Source: an uncultured Flavobacterium sp. (lineage in GTDB: Bacteria; Bacteroidota; Bacteroidia; Flavobacteriales; Flavobacteriaceae). From it: a DNA stretch of 7,028 bases. Location of the stretch: assembly GCF_946479975.1 (NCBI RefSeq), contig NZ_CAMLIX010000245.1, positions 1 to 7,028 on the forward strand, in the 5' to 3' direction. Shown here one piece after another: positions 1 through 6,339 of the stretch. Each line of letters starts with the position of its first letter. Position 1 is the stretch's first letter. The notes under the pieces are model-generated. The model was not told the origin of the DNA, did no database searches, and saw only the letters and a list, made by a program, of their open reading frames with translations. A program made the translations under genes and the position numbers.

Positions 1-34
1 GGCGAGGTCGCGGGGCCCGACCTCGATGCGGACA
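1..34. other. GC-rich foreign stretch joined to truncated murG
   Basis: About 80% of the first 30 bases are G or C, against roughly one third in the rest of the window. The stretch contains an 8-bp inverted repeat, cgaggtcg (3-10) and cgacctcg (18-25), around a 7-nt loop. Read in the murG frame it gives Arg-, Pro- and Ser-rich residues that do not match MurG, where a G-G-S-L segment would be expected just before G-A-R. Recognisable MurG sequence starts with the Gly codon at 35. The simplest inference is a chimeric join at a contig end, caused by assembly, library or amplification. A real recombination junction cannot be excluded. Confidence 0.7.
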
Positions 35-517
35 GGTGCAAGAAGAATCAATCAGTTAATTGAAAAAGAATTGCAAAATCTTCTTACGCAGGGTATTCAG
101 ATCATCTGGCAATGTGGGAAATTATATTTTGAGGATTATAAAAAATACAATCAGCCCAATGTAAAAGTGGTTGATTTTATCGAAAGAATGTATTTTGTTT
201 ATGCCGCTTCAGATGTAATTATTTCACGTGCAGGAGCTTCATCGGTATCAGAATTATGTATTGTTGGAAAACCAGTAATTTTTATTCCGTCTCCAAATGT
301 AGCAGAAGATCATCAGACAAAAAACGCACAGGCAATTGTAGACGCTAAAGGCGCGATTTTATTGAAAGAATCTGAATTGGAAGATCAGTTTAGCATTGTT
401 TTTGAATTGCTTTTAAAAGACGATGGAAAACAAAAACAACTGAGTGAAAATATCAAAAAACTGGCAAGACCAGATGCAACGATGAGAATAGTTGAGCAAA
501 TTAAAAAGTTGTTATAA
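26..517 (+). CDS. murG: MurG, UDP-GlcNAc:lipid I N-acetylglucosaminyltransferase, C-terminal part only
   Basis: MurG transfers GlcNAc from UDP-GlcNAc to lipid I on the cytoplasmic face of the membrane, giving lipid II. Only about 160 residues are present, where the family has about 360. They match the C-terminal GT-B domain, which binds UDP-GlcNAc, from the G-A-R of its first glycine-rich loop onward. Visible landmarks are [11 protein letters not shown] (residues 67-77 of this reading frame), whose Glu matches the family's nucleotide-sugar-binding Glu, then [10 protein letters not shown] (81-90) and EDHQTKNA (94-101), the counterpart of the Gln-containing H/R-Q-x-x-N-A segment. The ATG at 26 lies in the GC-rich foreign stretch and is not a true start; the frame is open from base 2 and MurG similarity begins at base 35. 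The N-terminal acceptor and membrane domain is missing because of the junction or window edge, not through visible decay: the rest of the frame is intact and ends at TAA 515-517. Position directly before murC fits the flavobacterial dcw order. Confidence 0.93.
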   Translation: MRTGARRINQLIEKELQNLLTQGIQIIWQCGKLYFEDYKKYNQPNVKVVDFIERMYFVYAASDVIISRAGASSVSELCIVGKPVIFIPSPNVAEDHQTKNAQAIVDAKGAILLKESELEDQFSIVFELLLKDDGKQKQLSENIKKLARPDATMRIVEQIKKLL

Positions 518-560
518 TATAACTTTAAAGTAAAATTATACAACACAAAATATATTACAG

Positions 561-597
561 AACGTTATTTTAGGCATTTTAGACCTGAATAACCGTT
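561..597 (+). repeat. Imperfect inverted repeat (possible RNA hairpin) between murG and murC
   Basis: The arms aacgttatt (561-569) and aataaccgtt (588-597) pair with one bulged base, and an inner AGG/CCT pairing (572-574 with 584-586) continues the stem around a 9-nt loop. No T-tract follows, so it does not look like a classical intrinsic terminator. It could be a weak structure in the murC leader or an mRNA processing site. AT-rich spacers form such pairings by chance fairly often, so a function is only a possibility. Confidence 0.4.
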
Positions 598-625
598 AAA
601 ATCGCAAAGGTTTAATTGCTAGAAT

Positions 626-640
626 CTTACAATTTGTAAG
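626..640. repeat. Perfect 7-bp palindrome upstream of murC
   Basis: CTTACAA, a one-base centre and TTGTAAG form a perfect dyad 32 bp before the murC start codon. This size and symmetry fits a dimeric DNA-binding protein site, and its place in the longest spacer inside the cluster is suggestive. The one-base centre makes it a poor RNA hairpin. I found no clear flavobacterial promoter (TTG at -33, TAnnTTTG at -7) in 518-672, although TACAATTTG inside the palindrome comes near the -7 motif with one extra base. The regulatory role is inference. Confidence 0.4.
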
Positions 641-672
641 TTAGGAATCAAGTCTAAAAAACAAATTTTAAA

Positions 673-2022
673 ATGAATTTAAATCAAATACAAAACGTTT
701 ATTTTATTGGTATCGGAGGAATCGGTATGAGTGCTTTGGCTCGTTATTTCAAGTTTATTGGAAAACAAGTTTCAGGGTATGATAAAACACCTTCTATGCT
801 GACAAGTGAATTGATTGAGAGCGGTATTGATATTCATTTTGCAGATAACATCGGTTTAATTCCCACTGATTATTACGTAGAAAACACATTGGTGATTTTT
901 ACGCCTGCTGTTCCAAAAACTCATTCTGAGTGGAATTATTTTATAGAAAGACAATATCAGGTTAAAAAGCGTGCTGAAGTTCTTGGAATTATCAGTAAAG
1001 ATACTTTTTGTTTTGCCGTTGCAGGAACACACGGAAAAACTACGACATCTAGTATTTTGGGACATATTTTGTATCAAAGTGGAGCTGATGTAACGGCTTT
1101 TATTGGCGGAATTGTAGAAAACTACAATTCAAATTTAATTGGTAGCGGGAAAACAGTTACCGTTGTAGAAGCAGACGAATTTGACAGATCGTTTCTGCAT
1201 TTACGTCCAGATATTGCATGTGTAACTTCTATGGATGCCGATCATTTGGATATCTACGGAACAAGTGAGGCAATCGAAGCTACTTTTAGAGAATTTGCTT
1301 CTAAAGTAGAAGATAAAAATAATCTCTTCATTACAAAAGAACTGCCTTTAGAAGGAGTTCAATGTGCTGTAAATGAAGATGCTGTTTATAAGGCTTTTAA
1401 TGTTCGCATTGAGGATGGGGCTTATGTTTTTGATGTGCAGACGCCATCAGAAATTATGAAGGATTTGCGTTTCGGATTGCCTGGAAGACACAATTTGATG
1501 AATGGATTGATGGCTATTGCAATGGCTAAAACTTTCGGCACCCCGACCGATTCTATTGCGAAAGCCATTGCTTCATTCAACGGAATCAGAAGAAGATTTT
1601 CGTACCAGATTAAAAGTGAAAATTTAGTTTATATTGATGATTATGCACATCATCCGACAGAAATAAATGCTGTTCATCAGGCAGTTAGAGAATTGTATCC
1701 GGGACGTAAAGTTTTGGCAATTTTCCAGCCGCACTTATTCAGCAGAACAAGAGATTTTGTAGACGGATTTGCGGCTAGTTTATCGCAGTTTGATGAAGTG
1801 TTTTTGATGGATATTTACCCTGCAAGAGAGCTTCCGATGGAAGGAGTAACTTCTGAGTGGCTTTTGGGTAAAATGACAAATTCGAACAAAAAAATTGTTG
1901 CAAAAGAAGATTTATTAGGTGAAATTAAAGCCAGTGATGCACCTATAATTGTAACAATTGGAGCTGGTGATCTTGGAGAGATGGTTCCGTCAATTAAAAA
2001 GATTTTAAATGAAAATATTTAA
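673..2022 (+). CDS. murC: MurC, UDP-N-acetylmuramate--L-alanine ligase
   Basis: This cytoplasmic ATP-dependent ligase joins L-alanine to UDP-MurNAc, starting the peptidoglycan stem peptide. At 449 residues it has the usual length. The N-terminal UDP-binding domain opens with GIGGIGMS (13-20). The central ATPase domain has the P-loop AGTHGKTTT (117-125), EADE (166-169) and the metal-binding DADHLD (188-193). GRHNLMN (271-277) marks the move to the C-terminal domain, which contains RRRF (306-309), DDYAHHPTE (322-330) and FQPHLFSRT (351-359). The HH-P-T-E form and the N-terminal glycine loop separate MurC from MurD, MurE and MurF; Mpl is a related alternative but does not fit this gene order. 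An in-frame stop at 655-657 and the absence of another upstream start fix the ATG at 673, preceded by an A/T-rich tract with no Shine-Dalgarno. It is 155 bp downstream of murG and its 3' end overlaps ftsQ. Confidence 0.97.
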   Translation: MNLNQIQNVYFIGIGGIGMSALARYFKFIGKQVSGYDKTPSMLTSELIESGIDIHFADNIGLIPTDYYVENTLVIFTPAVPKTHSEWNYFIERQYQVKKRAEVLGIISKDTFCFAVAGTHGKTTTSSILGHILYQSGADVTAFIGGIVENYNSNLIGSGKTVTVVEADEFDRSFLHLRPDIACVTSMDADHLDIYGTSEAIEATFREFASKVEDKNNLFITKELPLEGVQCAVNEDAVYKAFNVRIEDGAYVFDVQTPSEIMKDLRFGLPGRHNLMNGLMAIAMAKTFGTPTDSIAKAIASFNGIRRRFSYQIKSENLVYIDDYAHHPTEINAVHQAVRELYPGRKVLAIFQPHLFSRTRDFVDGFAASLSQFDEVFLMDIYPARELPMEGVTSEWLLGKMTNSNKKIVAKEDLLGEIKASDAPIIVTIGAGDLGEMVPSIKKILNENI

Positions 2023-2731
2023 TTGGACAAATGTAAGATTAGTACTTATTTTTGGACTAGTTCTTTTTCTGTATTCCTTCGCACAGCACCGAAATGGAGA
2101 TAGAAAATTGAAGAAATCGATGGTTGTTTTTGTAGGAGAAAATACGCTTTTTGTAAAGCCGGAAACGGTTAATAAATTGTTGATAGAAAATAAACGAGAC
2201 GCTTCCAGTATTAGAAAAGATGAACTAGATTTGAATAAGATTGAGAAAACCCTCGATACACAAGAGATGATTGAGAAGTCAAATGTTTTTGTAAGTATCG
2301 ATGGAGTTCTAAAAGCAGTAGTAAAACAGAAGACGCCCATAGCAAGAGTTTATGACGGCGCCACTTCTTTTTATATTGACTATGAGGGAAATAAAATGCC
2401 CTTATCGGATAATTTCACTGCGCGAGTTCCTCTTGTTTCAGGGGCAATTAATGAAAAAAATAACGAAGATTTAGCAGCGCTGTTTCGCACAATTTATGAC
2501 GATGCGTTTTTGAAAAAAAACATCATTGCCATCGAGATTATGCCCAACGGAAGCTTAAAATTGTTTAACCGTAACTTTGATTACTTCATAGATTTTGGAA
2601 GAACGATGAATGTTGATAAGAAATTTAGAAACTATAAAGCGTTTTTTCAAAAAGCAGTTTTAGATAGTTCGTTATACAAATACAAAAAGATTGACCTTAG
2701 GTTTACGGAACAAGTAGTTTGCACTAAATAA
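2009..2731 (+). CDS. ftsQ: FtsQ (DivIB-type) cell division protein
   Basis: FtsQ is a single-pass inner-membrane protein of the divisome that links the cytoplasmic ring to the periplasmic septal synthesis machinery. The 240-residue protein has a short cytoplasmic N terminus, one hydrophobic segment at about 9-25 and a periplasmic domain. A diverged POTRA-like region at about 38-110 includes VFVSIDGVLKAVVKQKTPIAR, and a beta-rich part follows with FYIDYEGNKMPLS (121-133), PLVSG (141-145) and the C-terminal YKKIDLRFTEQVV. Such K-x-P-x-A-R and I-D-L-R-x-x-x-Q elements are typical of Bacteroidota FtsQ. The protein is poorly conserved, so the call rests on topology, these segments and position between murC and ftsA. 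The ATG lies inside the end of murC (14-nt overlap in another frame), suggesting translational coupling. No Shine-Dalgarno is present. Confidence 0.92.
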   Translation: MKIFNWTNVRLVLIFGLVLFLYSFAQHRNGDRKLKKSMVVFVGENTLFVKPETVNKLLIENKRDASSIRKDELDLNKIEKTLDTQEMIEKSNVFVSIDGVLKAVVKQKTPIARVYDGATSFYIDYEGNKMPLSDNFTARVPLVSGAINEKNNEDLAALFRTIYDDAFLKKNIIAIEIMPNGSLKLFNRNFDYFIDFGRTMNVDKKFRNYKAFFQKAVLDSSLYKYKKIDLRFTEQVVCTK

Positions 2732-2737
2732 TAGAAA

Positions 2738-4147
2738 ATGGAAAAAGATAATATTGCAGTAGGTCTAGATATTGGAACAACCAAAATCGTTGCCATGATT
2801 GGCAAGAAAAATGAGTATGGTAAGTTGGAGATTTTGGGCATTGGCAAATCCAAAAGTTTGGGTGTTGCTAGAGGAGTAGTAAACAACATTACGCAAACGA
2901 TTCAATCGATTCAGCAAGCGATAATTGAAGCAGAAAATAATTCAGGTTACAAAATTAAAGATGTTGTTGTGGGTATTGCCGGACAGCACATCAGAAGTAT
3001 ACAGCATACAGATTACATCAGCAGAAGTAATCCAGAAGAAGTAATTGGCGAAAAAGATATTCAGCTTCTAATCGATCAGGTAAATAAACTGGCGATGTTA
3101 CCGGGAGAAGAAATTATTCACGTTTTGCCACAAGAATTTAAAATCGACGGACAGTCTGAAATTAAAGAGCCAATCGGAATGTACGGCGGAAGATTAGAAT
3201 CTAGTTTTCACGTTGTGGTTGGGCAGGCTTCTTCAATCAGAAATGTTGGAAGATGTATTCAGAGTTCAGGAATTGAATTATCTGGTTTGACATTAGAACC
3301 ATTAGCTTCTGCTGATGCAGTTTTAAGTCAGGAAGAAAAAGAAGCTGGTGTTGCACTTATCGATATTGGTGGTGGAACAACAGATTTGGCTATTTTCAAA
3401 GATGGTATTATTCGCCACACAGCGGTAATTCCTTTCGGAGGAAATGTAATTACAGATGATATTAAAGAAGGTTGTTCGATTATCGAAAAACAAGCAGAAC
3501 TTCTAAAAATAAAATTTGGATCAGCTTGGCCGGGTGAAAATAAAGACAACGAGATTGTTTCTATTCCGGGTTTAAGAGGAAGAGAGCCAAAAGAGATTTC
3601 GCTTAAAAATTTATCTAAAATTATCCATGCCAGAGTGGTGGAAATTGTAGAGCAGGTTTTCGCAGAAATTAAAGCTTACGGACACGAAGATCCTCGTAAA
3701 AAATTAATTGCTGGAATTGTTCTTACTGGTGGTGGTGCGCAATTAAAGCATATCAAACAATTGGTAGAATACATTACAGGAATGGATACTAGAATTGGAT
3801 ATCCAAACGAACATTTGGCAGGAAACTCTGGAGAAGAAATCTCTAGTCCGTTGTTTGCTACAGCTGTTGGATTGGTAATGAACAGTATCGAAAACAGTTC
3901 GCAAAGTGCCGTTAGATTGGAAATGGTTAATGAACAGCCAAAAATTGTTTATAAAAACGCTCCAAATCCGCCGGTTCAGCGATACGAAGTAGAAGAAAAC
4001 TACGTTGACAAAGTAGAAACAATCGAAGAAACAAGAGAACCCGTAACTCAAAGTGTTTCTAGAGAATCTACCGAAACCAAAATTAGAAGATCATTTTTTG
4101 ATCGCTATGTCGATAAAATCAAAGAATTTTTAGACAACGCAGAATAA
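2738..4147 (+). CDS. ftsA: FtsA, actin-like cell division protein
   Basis: FtsA is an actin-fold ATPase that binds the C-terminal peptide of FtsZ, anchors the ring to the membrane and recruits later division proteins. Visible landmarks in its 469 residues are the first phosphate loop GLDIGTTKI (9-17), the SHS2 (1C) subdomain at about 84-165, the second phosphate loop DIGGGTTDLA (209-218), and the adenosine motif LTGGGAQLKHI (329-339). The actin-like core ends near 385. A polar linker of about 60 residues follows, then a basic amphipathic helix at 449-465 (IRRSFFDRYVDKIKEFL), the expected membrane-targeting sequence. It is somewhat longer than E. coli FtsA (420 residues), mainly because of the linker. 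It starts 6 nt after the ftsQ stop with no Shine-Dalgarno, so coupled translation is likely. The motifs and the FtsZ neighbour make the call firm; MreB and DnaK are ruled out by the SHS2 domain and tail. Confidence 0.97.
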   Translation: MEKDNIAVGLDIGTTKIVAMIGKKNEYGKLEILGIGKSKSLGVARGVVNNITQTIQSIQQAIIEAENNSGYKIKDVVVGIAGQHIRSIQHTDYISRSNPEEVIGEKDIQLLIDQVNKLAMLPGEEIIHVLPQEFKIDGQSEIKEPIGMYGGRLESSFHVVVGQASSIRNVGRCIQSSGIELSGLTLEPLASADAVLSQEEKEAGVALIDIGGGTTDLAIFKDGIIRHTAVIPFGGNVITDDIKEGCSIIEKQAELLKIKFGSAWPGENKDNEIVSIPGLRGREPKEISLKNLSKIIHARVVEIVEQVFAEIKAYGHEDPRKKLIAGIVLTGGGAQLKHIKQLVEYITGMDTRIGYPNEHLAGNSGEEISSPLFATAVGLVMNSIENSSQSAVRLEMVNEQPKIVYKNAPNPPVQRYEVEENYVDKVETIEETREPVTQSVSRESTETKIRRSFFDRYVDKIKEFLDNAE

Positions 4148-4168
4148 ATTAGCATAAAAAGAAAAGGA

Positions 4169-4197
4169 TTACTTTCTGGCCCCAAGTCAAGAAGTAA
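4169..4197 (+). repeat. Small hairpin in the ftsA-ftsZ spacer
   Basis: TTACTTTCT (4169-4177) pairs with AGAAGTAA (4190-4197) through eight base pairs with one bulged T, around a 12-nt loop containing the only GC-rich run of the spacer (ggcccc). It lies 36 nt before the ftsZ start and has no T-tract, so it is not a convincing terminator. It could modulate ftsZ translation or mark an mRNA processing point that uncouples ftsZ levels from ftsA. That role is inference. No clear TAnnTTTG promoter motif is visible in this 86-bp spacer. Confidence 0.35.
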
Positions 4198-4233
4198 AAA
4201 ATGTACTAAATAAGAATTTCAAAAACCAAAAAG

Positions 4234-6219
4234 ATGATGAGCAACTCAGAATTTGGAAGTATATCATTTGATTTACCAAAAAATCAGTCAAATGTAATTA
4301 AAGTAATAGGTGTAGGTGGAGGCGGAAGTAACGCAATTAACCACATGTTTAAGCAAGGTATTAAAGGCGTTGATTTTATCGTTTGTAATACCGATTCACA
4401 AGCGCTTCAAAATAGTTCAGTGCCAAATAAAATCCAATTAGGAGTTAATTTGACTGAAGGATTAGGAGCAGGAGCAAACCCAGATGTAGGACAACAGTCT
4501 GCTATCGAAAGTATTTCTGACATCGAAAAAATGTTAGACAGAAATACTAAGATGGTATTTATTACAGCGGGTATGGGTGGTGGTACCGGAACAGGTGCTG
4601 CGCCGGTAATTGCTCAATTGGCAAAAGAAAGAGAAATATTAACAGTTGGTATCGTGACAATTCCTTTTCAATTTGAAGGGAAAGTACGTCAAGAGCAGGC
4701 AATTATTGGAATCGAGAAATTACGCAAGCAAGTCGATTCTTTAATTGTAATCAACAATAATAAATTAAGAGAAGTATACGGAAATCTTGGTTTTAAAGCA
4801 GGATTCTCAAAAGCGGATGAAGTTTTAGCAACTGCCTCTAGAGGTATTGCAGAAGTAATTACGCACCACTATACTCAAAATATCGATTTACGTGATGCAA
4901 AAACGGTGTTGTCAAACAGCGGAACTGCTATCATGGGATCTTCTGTAGCAATTGGTGAAACCAGAGCAAAAGAGGCTATTGTTTCGGCTTTAGATTCTCC
5001 ATTGTTAAATGATAATAAAATTACAGGTGCCAAAAACGTATTGTTGCTTATCGTTTCTGGAACTAACGAGATTACTCTTGATGAAATTGGAGAAATCAAC
5101 GATCACATTCAAGCCGAAGCGGGTTACAATGCAAATATTATCATGGGAGTTGGTGAAGACGAAACTCTTGGAGAAGCTATTGCTGTAACTATTATCGCTA
5201 CAGGTTTTGATGTAGAACAACAAAACGAAATTGTAAATACAGAGCCTAAGAAAATCATTCATACGTTAGAAGATGAGCAGAGAAGTGTTCATAATTTAAC
5301 AAACAGACCATTAACATCTTTTGACTTAACGACTGACACACCAACAGCAAAAGCAGAACAAAAAGTTGTTTTTGATTTAATGGATGATGATGAAACATTT
5401 ACTCCAACTCCTGTGCAAGCTGTTGCTCCAGCAATCAATCAGGAAGAATTGGTGGTTATGTCTGAATTTATCAAAAATCTGGATGTAACTTTCGAAATTG
5501 TTTCGCCAATTACAGATATTGATTTTACAATTTCTGCGCCTGAAGCACCAGTTGTACAGCAAATGCAACAAATGCACCAACCAGTACAACAACAAAGAGT
5601 ATTTGAGAAAGAAGAACAAACTGCTTTTTCTTTTGATCTTCCTTTGTTTAAACAAGAGCCTGTAAAGAGAGAACCAGTTGTTGAGGATAACAGAATTTTG
5701 TTTGAATTGACAAATGAAACTCGTGAAATAAAAGTAAATGATCCAGTACAATTTGTACCGGTGACTGAAGTTGCTGAAAACGGAATCATCAAATATTCTC
5801 TAGAAGAATATATGGAAGTTGAAAACGATTTGATGACTTCTAAACCAGTTGAAAAAGTGGTTGAAGATGTTGTTCCAGAAGAATTAAACATTACTTTGAA
5901 ACCAAGAGTTGACTTTGCTAGTCAGCCTGATTTCTCTACAACTTCTGAAGTTTCTCCATTAGAATTAACAATTGAAGAAACACTTCGTTTAAGAGCTGAA
6001 GAAAGAAGAAAGAAACTAAAAGAATTTAACTATAAATTCCATAACAATGTTTCTAGAATTGATGAGTTGGAAAAAGAGCCAGCTTACAAAAGATTAGGAA
6101 TAGATTTGTCTAATTCACAATCTAACAATACAAATTCTAGAATCTCTGTTGGAACAGATAGTAATAACGATTTGCAATTACGTTCAAACAATTCATTTTT
6201 GCACGATAACGTAGATTAG
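4234..6219 (+). CDS. ftsZ: FtsZ, tubulin-like GTPase with very long C-terminal extension
   Basis: FtsZ polymerises with GTP into the ring at the division site. The globular domain (about 20-330) shows GGGGSN (28-33), the tubulin signature GGGTGTG (115-121) and the T7 loop with N216, D218 and D221, so the GTPase should be active. At 661 residues it is far longer than E. coli FtsZ (383). The extra length is a polar, acidic linker at about 331-575 with a Gln/Met-rich patch (442-454), a charged helix-like segment (577-602), and a CTP-like motif PAYKRLGIDL (616-625). A further 36 residues end in RSNNSFLHDNVD (650-661). I recall this layout as typical of Flavobacterium FtsZ. The linker repeats a short hydrophobic-F-D/E-L motif also present near the N terminus. 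Two adjacent ATGs (4234, 4237) are possible starts; the first is chosen, and the difference is one Met. It follows ftsA by 86 bp and is closed by a strong terminator. Confidence 0.98.
   Translation: MMSNSEFGSISFDLPKNQSNVIKVIGVGGGGSNAINHMFKQGIKGVDFIVCNTDSQALQNSSVPNKIQLGVNLTEGLGAGANPDVGQQSAIESISDIEKMLDRNTKMVFITAGMGGGTGTGAAPVIAQLAKEREILTVGIVTIPFQFEGKVRQEQAIIGIEKLRKQVDSLIVINNNKLREVYGNLGFKAGFSKADEVLATASRGIAEVITHHYTQNIDLRDAKTVLSNSGTAIMGSSVAIGETRAKEAIVSALDSPLLNDNKITGAKNVLLLIVSGTNEITLDEIGEINDHIQAEAGYNANIIMGVGEDETLGEAIAVTIIATGFDVEQQNEIVNTEPKKIIHTLEDEQRSVHNLTNRPLTSFDLTTDTPTAKAEQKVVFDLMDDDETFTPTPVQAVAPAINQEELVVMSEFIKNLDVTFEIVSPITDIDFTISAPEAPVVQQMQQMHQPVQQQRVFEKEEQTAFSFDLPLFKQEPVKREPVVEDNRILFELTNETREIKVNDPVQFVPVTEVAENGIIKYSLEEYMEVENDLMTSKPVEKVVEDVVPEELNITLKPRVDFASQPDFSTTSEVSPLELTIEETLRLRAEERRKKLKEFNYKFHNNVSRIDELEKEPAYKRLGIDLSNSQSNNTNSRISVGTDSNNDLQLRSNNSFLHDNVD
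5560..5577 (+). repeat. Two 9-bp tandem units inside the ftsZ linker
   Basis: CAAATGCAA (5560-5568) is followed at once by CAAATGCAC (5569-5577), in frame, encoding Gln-Met-Gln and Gln-Met-His. They form the core of a Gln-rich patch in the disordered linker. Because the unit is a multiple of three, copy-number change would alter only linker length, not frame. Confidence 0.6.
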
Positions 6220-6240
6220 TTTTAGAATCATAATATTTGG

Positions 6241-6280
6241 TAACCCGAAAATTGGATTTAATTTTCGGGTTATTTTTTTT
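6241..6280 (+). terminator. Strong intrinsic terminator after ftsZ
   Basis: A perfect 12-bp stem, taacccgaaaat (6241-6252) with attttcgggtta (6261-6272), closes an 8-nt loop and is followed directly by eight T residues (6273-6280). It begins 21 bp after the ftsZ stop codon. This is a textbook Rho-independent terminator and marks the end of the dcw transcription unit on the plus strand. The opposite strand lacks an equally good T-tract, so it should act mainly in this direction. Confidence 0.93.
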
Positions 6281-6290
6281 ATCTTCGCAC
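6280..6290 (+). promoter_or_regulatory. Possible flavobacterial promoter -7 element for the yqeY-like gene
   Basis: TATCTTCGCAC, starting at the last T of the terminator tract, is one base away from the Bacteroidota -7 consensus TAnnTTTG (TATCTTTG is a common form). It would start a transcript near 6293 with a leader of about 130 nt before yqeY. No TTG occurs at the ideal 17-19 bp upstream: the nearest (6252-6254) is 25 bp away, inside the terminator. The call therefore rests on one element, on position after a terminator, and on the need for a separate promoter for the next gene. Confidence 0.42.
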
Positions 6291-6315
6291 AGAATTTCAA
6301 AATTTGACTTTTAAT

Positions 6316-6336
6316 ATATTACTTTAAAAGTAATAT
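6316..6336. repeat. 10-bp inverted repeat in the yqeY leader
   Basis: atattacttt (6316-6325) and aaagtaatat (6327-6336) are perfect reverse complements around one base, or a 9-bp stem with a 3-nt loop as RNA. It has almost no G+C and no following T-tract. It could be an operator for a dimeric regulator or a weak leader hairpin. It directly precedes the dispersed-repeat-like element and may be part of the same insertion. Function unknown. Confidence 0.45.
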
Positions 6337-6339
6337 TAT

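Noticed and set aside
19..25. The 7-mer GACCTCG in the foreign 5' stretch also starts the tRNA-Arg at 6954
   Set aside because: A 7-base match between two stretches of these lengths is easily chance, and no other tRNA part is present at the 5' end.
26..28. ATG at 26 as the true start of a short 163-residue protein
   Set aside because: It lies in the GC-rich stretch, and the product starts in the middle of the MurG fold; it is a consequence of the junction.
522..531. Palindrome ACTTTAAAGT just after murG, resembling the AT-rich dyad at 6316-6336
   Set aside because: Short and AT-only apart from two G/C bases; expected by chance in this composition, with no T-tract to make it a terminator.
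4168..4197. Ten-codon frame starting at ATT after an AAAAGG sequence in the ftsA-ftsZ spacer
   Set aside because: ATT is a very rare start, the purine run is weak evidence in a lineage that rarely uses Shine-Dalgarno, and the bases are better explained by the hairpin.
5439..5891. 150-residue antisense open frame inside ftsZ, plus other antisense frames in murC, ftsQ, ftsA and ftsZ
   Set aside because: Low-complexity Ser, Cys, Phe and Thr-rich translations lying opposite strongly conserved genes, with no recognisable domain; they are shadows of the sense codons.
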